From assembly GCF_047238125.1 (NCBI RefSeq), contig NZ_JBDFMH010000001.1, positions 248,001 to 312,000 of the forward strand: DNA of 64,000 nucleotides, written 5' to 3'. The notes beneath the pieces were generated by a model. The model saw only the letters and a list, made by a program, of their open reading frames with translations. It was not told the origin of the DNA and did not search any database. Below, one piece after another: positions 16,715-24,724 of this stretch. Every line of letters starts with the position of its first letter. Position 1 is the stretch's first letter. Source of the stretch: JBDFMH01 sp047238125 (GTDB lineage: Bacteria > Pseudomonadota > Alphaproteobacteria > Sphingomonadales > Sphingomonadaceae). The translations under genes were made by a program, and so were the position numbers.

Positions 16715-18646
16715 ATGAGCGTTGATGCCGCGGGCGGTGCCACGGCTTCGCCCGCCCCTGCAGGCCACCATCAGGCCGATGGTCTGATCAAGCTGTGCGT
16801 TGGCGCGGTCGGCGTTGTGTTCGGCGATATCGGCACCAGCCCGATCTACGCCTTCCGCGAAACCTTCGCCGGCCATCATCCGCTCGATCCGGATGCGCTG
16901 CACATCTTCGGGGTGCTCAGCCTGATTTTCTGGTCGATGATGCTGGTCGTGACGCTGAAATATGTCACCATCATCATGCGGGCAGACAACAAGGGGGAAG
17001 GCGGCAGCCTGGCGCTGCTGGCCCTGATCAACCGCGAATCGGGCAGCGGCAAGCGCTGGACGAAGGGCATCATCCTGCTGGGCGTGTTCGCGACCGCGCT
17101 ATTCTATGGCGACAGCATGATCACCCCGGCCATGTCGGTGTTGTCGGCGGTCGAAGGGATCACCGTGGTGGAGGCGCGATTCGCGCCACTGGTGCTGCCG
17201 ATCTCGGTCGGCATCCTGATCGCGCTGTTCATGATTCAGTCGCGCGGCACCGCCAAGGTAGGGCTGCTGTTCGGTCCGATCATGCTGGTCTATTTCGTGG
17301 TCCTGGCGGTGCTCGGGCTGATCCACATCGCCGACGATCCGTCGATCCTCTGGTCGCTGAACCCGGCCTACGCGTTCGAATTCTTCCGATACGATCCGCT
17401 GGCCGCGTTCCTCGCGATGGGATCGGTGGTGCTGGCGGTGACGGGTGCGGAAGCGCTTTATGCCGACATGGGGCATTTCGGGCGCAATCCGATCCGCGTC
17501 TCATGGCTGGTGTTCGTGCTACCCGCGTTGATGATCAACTATCTCGGCCAGGGCGCGATGCTGATGCACACGCCACCCGCCGCGATGAGCGAGATCATCC
17601 ACAATCCGTTCTTCTTCCTAGCGCCTGACGAAATGCGCCTGCCGCTGGTCATCCTGGCGACGCTGGCCACCGTCATCGCCAGCCAGGCAGTGATCTCGGG
17701 CGCCTTTTCGGTCACCCAGCAGGCGATCCAGCTCGGCTTCATCCCGCGGCTGCGCATCGTCCACACTTCCAGCGCCGCCGCCGGGCAGATCTATATCCCG
17801 GTCATCAACTGGGCGCTGATGGTGATGGTGATCCTGCTGGTGCTCGGCTTCAAATCGTCCAGCAACCTGGCGGCGGCCTATGGCATCGCGGTGACCGGCG
17901 CGATGTTCATCGACACCTTCCTGATCGCGGTGGTGCTCTACAATCTGTGGAAGTGGAACAAGCTGCTGGCCTCGGCGCTGCTGCTGCTGTTCTTCCTCGT
18001 CGATGCCGCCTATCTGGCCGCGAACCTTACCAAGGTGCCCGATGGCGGCTGGTTCCCGCTGCTGATCGGCTTCTGCGCCTTCACGCTGCTGACCACCTGG
18101 GCCAAGGGCCGCCAGCTGATGATCGAACGGATGCGCGAGGCGGCGATGCCGATCGCGGTGTTCGTGAAGTCGGCGGCCAATTCGGCTGCGCGCGTCCCCG
18201 GCTCCGCCGTGTTCATGACCTCGTCGCCCGATGGGGTGCCGCATGCGCTGCTCCACAACCTCAAGCACAACAAGGTGCTGCACGAACGCGTGATTCTGCT
18301 GACCGTGAAGATTGACGACGTCCCATACTTCGGCGGCAAGGATCGGATCGCGCTCGAGGACCTGGGGCAGGGCTTCTACCGGATGGTGCTGCGCTACGGG
18401 TTCATGGAGGATCCGGACGTGCCCGCCGCGCTCGCCAAGGCGCAGAATTGCGGCGCGCAGTTCAAGATGATGGATACCAGCTTCTTCCTGGCCCGACAGA
18501 CGCTGCTGCCCTCGTCGCGCCCGGGCATGGCGATCTGGCGCGAGAAGCTGTTCGCCTGGATGCTGCGCAACGCGGAAAGCGCGATGGAATTCTTCAAGCT
18601 GCCCACCAACCGGGTGGTGGAACTGGGCAGCCAGGTCGAAATCTAG
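16715..18646 (+). CDS. kup: Low-affinity potassium uptake protein Kup
   Basis: Proton-coupled K+ importer in the inner membrane, 643 residues with about 12 helices in the first ~430 and a cytoplasmic C-terminal domain. Family signatures are VVFGDIGTSPIYAF at the first helix, FYGDSMITPAMSVLSAVEG, TGAEALYADMGHFG, and the C-terminal segment GFMEDPDVPAAL. The start ATGAGC at 16715 agrees with the short hydrophilic N-tail of the family. It is monocistronic, closed by a strong inverted repeat directly at its stop codon. Confidence 0.96.
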   Translation: MSVDAAGGATASPAPAGHHQADGLIKLCVGAVGVVFGDIGTSPIYAFRETFAGHHPLDPDALHIFGVLSLIFWSMMLVVTLKYVTIIMRADNKGEGGSLALLALINRESGSGKRWTKGIILLGVFATALFYGDSMITPAMSVLSAVEGITVVEARFAPLVLPISVGILIALFMIQSRGTAKVGLLFGPIMLVYFVVLAVLGLIHIADDPSILWSLNPAYAFEFFRYDPLAAFLAMGSVVLAVTGAEALYADMGHFGRNPIRVSWLVFVLPALMINYLGQGAMLMHTPPAAMSEIIHNPFFFLAPDEMRLPLVILATLATVIASQAVISGAFSVTQQAIQLGFIPRLRIVHTSSAAAGQIYIPVINWALMVMVILLVLGFKSSSNLAAAYGIAVTGAMFIDTFLIAVVLYNLWKWNKLLASALLLLFFLVDAAYLAANLTKVPDGGWFPLLIGFCAFTLLTTWAKGRQLMIERMREAAMPIAVFVKSAANSAARVPGSAVFMTSSPDGVPHALLHNLKHNKVLHERVILLTVKIDDVPYFGGKDRIALEDLGQGFYRMVLRYGFMEDPDVPAALAKAQNCGAQFKMMDTSFFLARQTLLPSSRPGMAIWREKLFAWMLRNAESAMEFFKLPTNRVVELGSQVEI

Positions 18647-18670
18647 ATCCTCCCCGGGACTGGGAGGATC
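18646..18670. terminator. Bidirectional hairpin between kup and GST
   Basis: Perfect 9-base stem GATCCTCCC (18646-18654) / GGGAGGATC (18662-18670) with a 7-base loop between two convergent stop codons. There is no clear T-tract, so it is either a weak terminator or a 3'-end stabiliser. Confidence 0.55.
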
Positions 18671-18672
18671 GT

Positions 18673-19341
18673 CTACACCAATATCTTCTTCGCATTCTCC
18701 ATCGCCTGCGCGCGCTCGGCATCGGTCTGCCGTGGCGGGATGGTCATGCCCTTGGCCACGGCGGGGCGCGCGGCGACGGCATGGCGCCAGCGTTCGAGGT
18801 GCGGATAGGGATCGAGGCTGACGCCCGACCAGTCATGCCCCGCCACCCATGGGTAGCAGGCGATGTCCGCAATCGAGTAATCGGCGCCGGCCACATGCAT
18901 ATGCTCGGCCAGCTGCCGGTCGAGCACCCCGAACAACCGATTCACTTCGCGATCGTAGCGATCGATCGCGGCCGGCAGCTTCTCCGGGAAATAGTTTCGG
19001 AACACGTTCAGCTGTCCCATCATCGGGCCGAGCCCGCCCATCTGCCACATCAGCCAGGACAGCACGGTGGCGCGCGCCTTGGGTTCGGTCGGCAGCAGCC
19101 GCCCGGCCTTTTCCGCCAGGTGGATCAGGATCGCGCCCGATTCGAAGAGCGGATGGCCGCCCAGATCGCGATCGACGATCGCGGGGATGCGGCCATTGGG
19201 ATTGATCGCGATGAAATCGGGCAGCTTCTGCTCGCCCGCGCCAAGCGACAGGAAATGCGGCGTGTAGGGTAGCGCCAGTTCTTCAAGCGCGATCGTGGCC
19301 TTCCAGCCGTTGGGCGTGGCGGCGGTATACAGGTCGATCAT
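18673..19341 (-). CDS. Glutathione S-transferase family protein
   Basis: Soluble 222-residue protein with a thioredoxin-fold N-terminal domain (IDLYTAATPNGWKATIALEE) and an all-helical C-terminal domain (YSIADIACYPWV). The TPNGWK segment is typical of the YfcG/Ure2p-like subgroup, whose members often have disulfide-reductase activity and use Thr or Asn rather than Ser or Cys. INPNGRIPAI (cis-Pro) and ESGAILIHLAEK (glutathione gamma-Glu binding) are intact. It stands alone, divergent from the MobA-like gene. Confidence 0.9.
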   Translation of the reverse strand: MIDLYTAATPNGWKATIALEELALPYTPHFLSLGAGEQKLPDFIAINPNGRIPAIVDRDLGGHPLFESGAILIHLAEKAGRLLPTEPKARATVLSWLMWQMGGLGPMMGQLNVFRNYFPEKLPAAIDRYDREVNRLFGVLDRQLAEHMHVAGADYSIADIACYPWVAGHDWSGVSLDPYPHLERWRHAVAARPAVAKGMTIPPRQTDAERAQAMENAKKILV

Positions 19342-19371
19342 GGCGGGCTAACTCCGTTCGCGGTGAAGCCG

Positions 19372-19977
19372 ATGCCTGAAGATGGATCGCCGCGCGCGCG
19401 ATTGCCAGTGCCGGGCCGGGTCGCGATCGTGCTGGCCGCTGGCAGCTCGCGCCGATTCGGGCGGGCGAACAAGCTGCTTTCGCGCTGGCGGGGGGCGCCG
19501 TTGCTGCTGCAGGCACTGCGGATCGCGCATGCGGCGCCGGCGGCCCGGGTGATCCTCGTCACCGGCCATGATCGGCTGAGGATTTCGGCCTTGGCAAGAC
19601 GCGGCCGCCGACCGATCGATCTCGTCCACGCGCGCGATCACCGCTCGGGGATTGCTGCCAGCCTGCGCGCCGGGCTGGCTGCGATGCGCCGTCATGAACG
19701 CAGCGCGTTCATCGTGCTTGGCGATATGCCCGCAGTGCCGCCCGCGGTGGCCACGCGGCTTGTCCCGCGCCTGCGACCCGGCTTCGCTGCCGCCCGCCCG
19801 ATCCACCGCGGGCAGCCGGGCCATCCGGTGCTGCTCGCCCGGCCGAGTGCGCTAACCTTGCGCAAGCTGCGAGGCGATCGGGGGTTCGGCGCGTTGATCG
19901 GCGCTCGGACCGCGATGCCTCCCGCATCGGGCGGTGCCGTGCTCGATATCGATCGGCCGCGGCCGAGGGGGATTTGA
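19372..19977 (+). CDS. MobA/MocA-like nucleotidyltransferase
   Basis: About 201 residues with the intact nucleotide loop VLAAGSSRRFGRANKLL, the metal-binding VLGDMP segment and the MocA-like ending RPIHRGQPGHPVLL. Relatives transfer CMP or GMP to molybdopterin (MocA, MobA), so a role in molybdenum cofactor modification is likely but not certain; no xanthine dehydrogenase genes are nearby. ATG 19372 is used; a GTG at 19363 lacks a ribosome site. Its stop overlaps the next start, beginning a three-gene operon. Confidence 0.8.
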   Translation: MPEDGSPRARLPVPGRVAIVLAAGSSRRFGRANKLLSRWRGAPLLLQALRIAHAAPAARVILVTGHDRLRISALARRGRRPIDLVHARDHRSGIAASLRAGLAAMRRHERSAFIVLGDMPAVPPAVATRLVPRLRPGFAAARPIHRGQPGHPVLLARPSALTLRKLRGDRGFGALIGARTAMPPASGGAVLDIDRPRPRGI

Positions 19978-20525
19978 TGGAAGACATAGCTGGCTGGATC
20001 GCGCCTGCCGCGACGATGATCGCGGCCATGATGACGGCGGCCAATCTCGGCGCCCGCGTGACGGGATGGGGCTTCGTCGTATTCACGGTCGGATCGCTCG
20101 CCTGGATCGCGGTGGCGGTCGGCAGCGGCCAGCAGAATCTGCTGCTGGCCAACGGCTTCCTCACGCTCGTCAACATCGTGGGCATCTGGCGGTGGCTGGG
20201 ACGTCAGGCGAAGTTCGCCGACTCGGCACAGGCGGCCGAGGAGGAAAGCCATTGCAATGAGGAGCCGAGCCGGTTCGCGGTTTCCGGCCTGGCCGGGCTG
20301 GTCGTGAAGGGGCGGGGCGGGGCCACCATCGCGCACGCGGTCGATGCACTGGTCGCCTGCGAGGCCGGCAAGATCGGTTTCCTGATCGTGCGTGCCGGTG
20401 GGGTGGGCGGGGTGGGGGAGACTCTCCACAAGCTGCCATGGCATGATGCCCGGATGGGCGATGATGCGATCACCACCGATCTCGATGCCGCCGCGCTCGT
20501 CCGGCTGCCGCGCGCCGAAGCATGA
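19977..20525 (+). CDS. PRC-barrel domain membrane protein
   Basis: A 182-residue protein with an N-terminal membrane segment of two to three helices (TMIAAMMTAANLG, GWGFVVFTVGSLAWIAVAV, FLTLVNIVGIWRWLG) and a C-terminal PRC-barrel-like domain (SRFAVSGLAGLVVKGRGG ... GKIGFLIVRAGG). The role is unknown. The start ATG overlaps the upstream stop (19975-19979) and the next gene overlaps its own stop, so all three are translated together. Confidence 0.7.
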   Translation: MEDIAGWIAPAATMIAAMMTAANLGARVTGWGFVVFTVGSLAWIAVAVGSGQQNLLLANGFLTLVNIVGIWRWLGRQAKFADSAQAAEEESHCNEEPSRFAVSGLAGLVVKGRGGATIAHAVDALVACEAGKIGFLIVRAGGVGGVGETLHKLPWHDARMGDDAITTDLDAAALVRLPRAEA

Positions 20526-21031
20526 TCGATGCGGCGCCGATCATCGTCACCGCGACGCTCGGCACCGCGGACTTCGCCTGGGCGGACAATCTGCGCCGCA
20601 TCCATTTCCCGCCCGAGCGCAATCATCTCTCGGCGCATCTGACGCTGTTCCATCACCTGCCGCCGTCCGCCGCCGACGAACTCGATCGCCGCCTCGCCGG
20701 AATCGCTCGCAGCCCGCGACCGGACGCGCGCATTCCCGGCCCGATGTCGCTCGGCCGCGGCGTCGCGCTGAAGGTGGAGAGTGCCGCACTGGTGGCGATC
20801 CGGGCCGAATTGGCGGAAGCCTTCGTCGGATCGCTCACGCTGCAGGATCAGGCCGGCTGGCGGCCGCACATCACGATCCAGAACAAGGTGGACCCGGCAA
20901 CGGCTCGCGCGCTGCTAGCCACGCTTCAAGCCGGGTTCGCGCCGCGCCCGCTTTCGATCACCGGCCTGGCGTTATGGCGCTATCGCGGTCCCGGCTGGGA
21001 TCTGATCGCACGCCATGCGTTCCACGGCTGA
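20522..21031 (+). CDS. 2'-5' RNA ligase / 2H phosphoesterase family protein
   Basis: A 169-residue protein with the two catalytic HxTx tetrapeptides of the 2H phosphoesterase fold, AHLTLFHHL near residue 40 and PHITIQNK near residue 117. Family members open or close 2'-5' or cyclic 2',3' phosphodiester bonds (ThpR, CPDase types). The natural substrate is unknown. The ATGA overlap (20522-20525) couples it to the PRC-barrel gene. Confidence 0.85.
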   Translation: MIDAAPIIVTATLGTADFAWADNLRRIHFPPERNHLSAHLTLFHHLPPSAADELDRRLAGIARSPRPDARIPGPMSLGRGVALKVESAALVAIRAELAEAFVGSLTLQDQAGWRPHITIQNKVDPATARALLATLQAGFAPRPLSITGLALWRYRGPGWDLIARHAFHG

Positions 21032-21034
21032 CGC

Positions 21035-21457
21035 TCAGTCGATCTGGCCGATGCCCTCGCAGCTGAGTTCGAACGCCGCGAGCCCGGCATCCAGATAGCC
21101 GGCCAGCATCGGCATATCCATTAGCTGGTCGATCGGGGGCTCGGCGGCGGTGTCGCCGGCTTCGCCCAGCGCCTCGTCCCACTCGCTAGCGTCATAAGTG
21201 CCGCGCCCGACCCAGGCCAGCGCCAGAACCTCGGCGATCTCGTCATCGGCCAGATCGTCCAGCAGTGCGCGCACCTCGTCCTCGACAGCCTCGTTGGTCT
21301 CGTCTTCCAGCACCGCGCGGTCGTCGTCGGCGTCGAGCGGATCTTCCTCCTCGTCGGCGGTCAGCCCGGGAACCTGCGCCTCCAGTTCGCGCGCACGCAC
21401 GATCAGCCGGCAGATCGTCTCGAGTGACACGGTAAGTTCCAACGCGGCCTCCTGCAC
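21035..21457 (-). CDS. DUF3775 domain protein
   Basis: A 140-residue strongly acidic protein; the N-terminal ICRLIVRARELEAQV and the ending ALAWVGRGTYDASEWDEAL match the DUF3775 pattern as I remember it. The central stretch is a run of Asp and Glu. Function unknown. It ends 3 bases from the convergent 2H gene. Upstream on the minus strand lies GGAAC-N17-GGTT (21499-21474), one base off the EcfG consensus, but the GGAAC lies inside the end of the next gene and may be chance. Confidence 0.8.
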   Translation of the reverse strand: MQEAALELTVSLETICRLIVRARELEAQVPGLTADEEEDPLDADDDRAVLEDETNEAVEDEVRALLDDLADDEIAEVLALAWVGRGTYDASEWDEALGEAGDTAAEPPIDQLMDMPMLAGYLDAGLAAFELSCEGIGQID

Positions 21458-21490
21458 CTGGGTTTGGCAGCGTAACCGCGCATCGCCCGA

Positions 21491-22738
21491 TCAGGTTCCC
21501 GTCGCGATCTCCTTGAGCGGCACCGTCGCATCGGCCAGCTGCGCGGGATCGGGCGACAGCCGCCCGGTGACGAGCGCGCGACCCTGCACATAATCCTTGG
21601 TGGCGTTCACGCAGTCGAGCGCGATCACCCGGCCGCCCTTCAGATATACGATGGAAAAGGCGCGCGCCGCGGTGTCGCCGCGCACCACCACTGCGTCATG
21701 CCCGGTCGAAAGCCCTACCGTCTGCAGCCGCAGGTCATATTGGTTGGACCAGAACCAGGGTACCGCATCATAGGCTTCCTCGGTGCCGGTGATCGCCTTT
21801 GCCACGATCGTGGCCTGGTCGTTGGCGTTCTGCACCGATTCCAGGCGGATGGTGGCGCCTTCGGCATAGCCGTTGGCATGGGCCGCGCAGTCGCCGATCG
21901 CAAAGATGTCGGGCAGGCTGGTGCGGCACTGGGCATCGACCGCGACGCCGTTGCCGCCCTCGGCCCCGGCCGCGATCAACGGCTCGACCGCCGGCACGAT
22001 GCCGATCCCCACGATCACCATGTCGGCAGGCACGATCTCGCCGTCGGAAAGCCGCACGCCGGTCGCCTGGCCATTTTCGCCGACGATGCAGTCGACCGAA
22101 ACCGACAGCCGCACGTCCACGCCGTGCGCGCGATGCTCGGCTTCGTAGAAGCGCGACAGCGGCTCGCCGGCAACGCGGGCCAGCACACGGTCCATCGCCT
22201 CCAGTACGGTCACGGGCTTGCCGAGCTTGGTCAGGACGGCAGCCGCCTCCAGCCCGATATAGCCGCCGCCGATCACGACGACGCGGTTCACCGCCGGCAG
22301 CTCGTCCATCATCCGATCCACATCGGCGCGGGTGCGAACGCCGTGCACCCCGCGCAGATCATGGCCGCTGCAGATCAGCCGGCGGGGGGCGCCGCCCGTC
22401 GCCCAGATCAGCGTGCCATAGCCGATCGTCGCGCCATCCGCAGTCGTCACGCTATGCGCTGCGGGATCAACCGCGGTCACGCGCCGGCCCAGCAGCAGCG
22501 CGACATCGCGTTCGGACCAGAATGCGGCGGGACGGATCAGGATGCGCTCGAACGGCTTGTCGCCGGACAGATAGTCCTTGCTCAGCGGCGGGCGCTCATA
22601 GGGCGGCTCGGGCTCGTCCCCGATCATCGCGATGGTGCCGGCGAACTTGCGCTGGCGCAGCATCAGCGCGGCCTGCGCGCCGCCATGGCCGGCCCCCACA
22701 ATCACGACATCGTAACGCTCCAACACCCTCTCCCTCAT
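21491..22738 (-). CDS. NAD(P)H:ferredoxin/rubredoxin reductase (FAD-dependent)
   Basis: A 415-residue flavoprotein of the class that passes electrons from NAD(P)H to a ferredoxin serving a P450 or dioxygenase. FAD loop VIVGAGHGGAQAAL at the N-terminus, ERPPLSKDYL, NAD loop VVIGGGYIGLEAAA near residue 150, and the second FAD motif IFAIGDCAAH near 280 are in the order and spacing of the ThcD/PdR family. No ferredoxin or oxygenase gene lies in the window, so the partner is encoded elsewhere. Confidence 0.9.
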   Translation of the reverse strand: MRERVLERYDVVIVGAGHGGAQAALMLRQRKFAGTIAMIGDEPEPPYERPPLSKDYLSGDKPFERILIRPAAFWSERDVALLLGRRVTAVDPAAHSVTTADGATIGYGTLIWATGGAPRRLICSGHDLRGVHGVRTRADVDRMMDELPAVNRVVVIGGGYIGLEAAAVLTKLGKPVTVLEAMDRVLARVAGEPLSRFYEAEHRAHGVDVRLSVSVDCIVGENGQATGVRLSDGEIVPADMVIVGIGIVPAVEPLIAAGAEGGNGVAVDAQCRTSLPDIFAIGDCAAHANGYAEGATIRLESVQNANDQATIVAKAITGTEEAYDAVPWFWSNQYDLRLQTVGLSTGHDAVVVRGDTAARAFSIVYLKGGRVIALDCVNATKDYVQGRALVTGRLSPDPAQLADATVPLKEIATGT

Positions 22739-22789
22739 CGTCTCCGCGAGTCGCCCCTGCCCGTAGCGCGAGAGCCCGCGCCATGCCAG

Positions 22790-22818
22790 TTGACCCTTGC
22801 GGGAGCGGTGCCTATAGG
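22790..22818 (+). promoter_or_regulatory. tRNA-Met promoter
   Basis: TTGACC (22790-22795), 17 bases, TATAGG (22813-22818): a near-consensus housekeeping promoter with start about 40 bases before the tRNA. Confidence 0.7.
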
Positions 22819-22864
22819 CGCGCTCTCGCTTCGGCGATGGCCCTTCCGGGGGCCCGACAAGCGT

Positions 22865-22941
22865 GGCGGAGTAGCTCAGCTGGTTAGAGCACGGGAATCA
22901 TAATCCTGGGGTCGGGGGTTCAAGTCCCTCCTCCGCTACCA
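22865..22941 (+). tRNA. tRNA-Met (anticodon CAT), elongator type, CCA encoded
   Basis: Acceptor GGCGGAG/CTCCGCT (one G-T pair), D arm GCTC...GAGC, anticodon stem CGGGA/TCCTG with loop ATCATAA (CAT), T arm with GTTCAAG, then A73 and CCA. The paired first position argues against initiator tRNA, which has an unpaired C1. A lysidine-modified tRNA-Ile also carries CAT, but the body matches elongator Met. Confidence 0.93.
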
Positions 22942-23104
22942 TCACCTAGCAGACTTAGGCGTGAATCTTCCCAGATCGGTCGCCACTCGCATCGGGGCGC
23001 GGTCGGCGCTCGCAATGGAGGCCGCCTCACTAATTGCGCGGGCGCGCTCGATCGCTTAACGTCGCGCAATGCCAGCGATGCTGCCCGCCCCTGCCGGTGC
23101 CCGA

Positions 23105-23800
23105 TCAGTCGCTGCGGCCGACCGCGGCCTCGATCCTGTCGACAAGGTCGGCCAGCCGGTCGATGTCGCCGGGGGCGGGCGGGCGGCTCGGGCGCAGCAG
23201 GCCGCTCAGCATGAGATCGACATAGCGAGCCGCCTCGCGCTCCACTTCGATGCGGCGACCGGCGAAGCTGGTCCGCATGCCGATATGCTCGAGCCCGCCG
23301 AACAGCATGTCGCGCACCATCGCGGGATCGCAATCGCCCACTTCGCCACGGGCGATGGCGTCGCGGATCGCGTCGCTCACGCTACGGGCGAAGCGGCTGT
23401 TGAGCTTGTGCAGCCCCGACCCGCGATAATCGGACCAGCGCAGTTCCTGGTAATAGACCCGCAGCAGTTTGGGCGTCTCGTCCATCGCCCCCAAAAACCG
23501 GGTCGCAACCACCAGCAGCCGATCGCGCAGGCCGGTCAGCCCGGCCAGTTCCTCGGCCAGCCGATCGACGAACGGCCCCGCCCACTGGTCAAGGATGTGG
23601 TTGACCAGATCCTGCTTGCTCTCGAAATATTTGTAGACCGTCGCCTCGGACACGCCCGCTGCCTTCGCGATCCGCGCCATCGACACCGCGGCCGCGCCTT
23701 CCTCCTCGATCAGCGCGCGCGCGGCCGCCAGGATCTCGGGCCGGCGAAACGCCTTTCGGCGTCGCCAGGCCACCGTATCCGCAATATCGGCCTCGCTCAT
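23105..23800 (-). CDS. TetR/AcrR-family transcriptional regulator
   Basis: A 231-residue repressor-type protein. After an N-terminal tail comes the TetR helix-turn-helix (SMARIAKAAGVSEATVYKYFESKQDLV) at about residues 38-64, then an all-helical ligand-binding domain. ATG 23800 (MSEADIADTV) is preferred; the frame continues upstream into the divergent operon's promoter. It is transcribed away from the hotdog/acyl-CoA synthetase operon 118 bp upstream, so that operon is its probable target and an acyl-CoA its probable ligand (inference). Confidence 0.88.
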   Translation of the reverse strand: MSEADIADTVAWRRRKAFRRPEILAAARALIEEEGAAAVSMARIAKAAGVSEATVYKYFESKQDLVNHILDQWAGPFVDRLAEELAGLTGLRDRLLVVATRFLGAMDETPKLLRVYYQELRWSDYRGSGLHKLNSRFARSVSDAIRDAIARGEVGDCDPAMVRDMLFGGLEHIGMRTSFAGRRIEVEREAARYVDLMLSGLLRPSRPPAPGDIDRLADLVDRIEAAVGRSD

Positions 23801-23847
23801 ATCCTGGCTCCGCTCTGCGACCGGGCCGCGGCGAGATGCCGGGCGCG

Positions 23848-23863
23848 GCCGATGATCGTCGGC
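23848..23863. promoter_or_regulatory. Near-palindrome, candidate TetR operator
   Basis: GCCGATGATCGTCGGC is a 16-base palindrome with one mismatched pair, centred in the divergent 118-bp gap between the TetR gene and the 23919 operon. Confidence 0.35.
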
Positions 23864-23918
23864 GTCCCTTATTCTGGGGCGCGACAAACGGGTCAATGCC
23901 AGCGGAGAAGGTTGATGC

Positions 23919-24347
23919 GTGGCGCGTGATTTCGAACCTTTCGCATTGCCGGTGGGGCAGTATCGGATCGACGGCGACACCGACGCGATGGTCCGCACGA
24001 CATCACATGCGCCGGACCGGATCGGCGATGCCGCCCATCCGATCATGGCATTCGTGGCGGCGCTCGGTGGGTTGGGCGCGCCGATCGCCGATGTGTGCGT
24101 GATGCTGGGCTCCTCGATCTCGGTGGGGCCGCTGCTGGCCAGCTGCACGATCCAATATGATCGCCCGCTGCGGATCGATTTGACCTATGAGGTGCACGCG
24201 ATGCTGACCGGGCTGATCCGCAAGCCGAGCCGGGCCTATGGCGCGGCCGATCACGCGAAGCTGGTGATCCGGCTGGAGCGCGATGGAATGCGCGATGCCG
24301 AAGTGGCGCTCACCTGGGTGCTCCCGGTGCGCGGGGTGGCGGCATGA
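23919..24347 (+). CDS. Hotdog-fold protein, probable partner of the MaoC-like dehydratase
   Basis: A 142-residue protein starting at a GTG (23919) with a GGAGAAGG ribosome site. I see no catalytic signature, but its length, the position next to a short MaoC-like gene with a four-base overlap, and segments such as YEVHAMLTGLIRKPSRAYGAADHAKLVIRL suggest the non-catalytic half of a two-subunit hotdog hydratase. The role is inferred from context. It is the first gene of a three-gene operon ending in an acyl-CoA synthetase. Confidence 0.6.
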   Translation: MARDFEPFALPVGQYRIDGDTDAMVRTTSHAPDRIGDAAHPIMAFVAALGGLGAPIADVCVMLGSSISVGPLLASCTIQYDRPLRIDLTYEVHAMLTGLIRKPSRAYGAADHAKLVIRLERDGMRDAEVALTWVLPVRGVAA

Positions 24348-24724
24348 GCGCGCCGGTCGAACTGCCGCTGCTGCGGATCGATCCGGTCACGGCAGAGCCG
24401 ATGGCCCGCTGGGCACAGGCGCTGAACGATGCGAACCCGATCCACAGCGATCGCGCCGCGGCGGAAGCGCTTGGCTTCGGCCAGCATACCGTCAATCCCG
24501 GGCCGACCAACCTGGCCTATGCGATCAACCTGCTGCTGGCGGCCGTGCCGGATCGCGACATCGCCACGATCGAGGCGCGCTTCCTGGGCAATGTTCTTTC
24601 CGAACAGAGCGTCGTTGCGACCGGCACGCTGGCGGGAAACCAGGGCGAGCTGGCCGTCGATCGCATCGGGGATGGGCAGCCGGTGCTGCGTGTCGCGGCC
24701 ACACTGCGCGACGATCCGGCATGA
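24344..24724 (+). CDS. MaoC-like hotdog hydratase
   Basis: A 126-residue single-hotdog protein with the hydratase-2 type motif DANPIHSDRAAAEALGFG, holding the catalytic Asp and His of (R)-specific enoyl-CoA hydratases. Enzymes of this kind add water to trans-2-enoyl-CoA in beta-oxidation or side-chain breakdown. It overlaps both neighbours by four bases, and probably acts as a heterodimer with the 23919 product on the CoA ester made by the downstream ligase. Confidence 0.78.
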   Translation: MSAPVELPLLRIDPVTAEPMARWAQALNDANPIHSDRAAAEALGFGQHTVNPGPTNLAYAINLLLAAVPDRDIATIEARFLGNVLSEQSVVATGTLAGNQGELAVDRIGDGQPVLRVAATLRDDPA

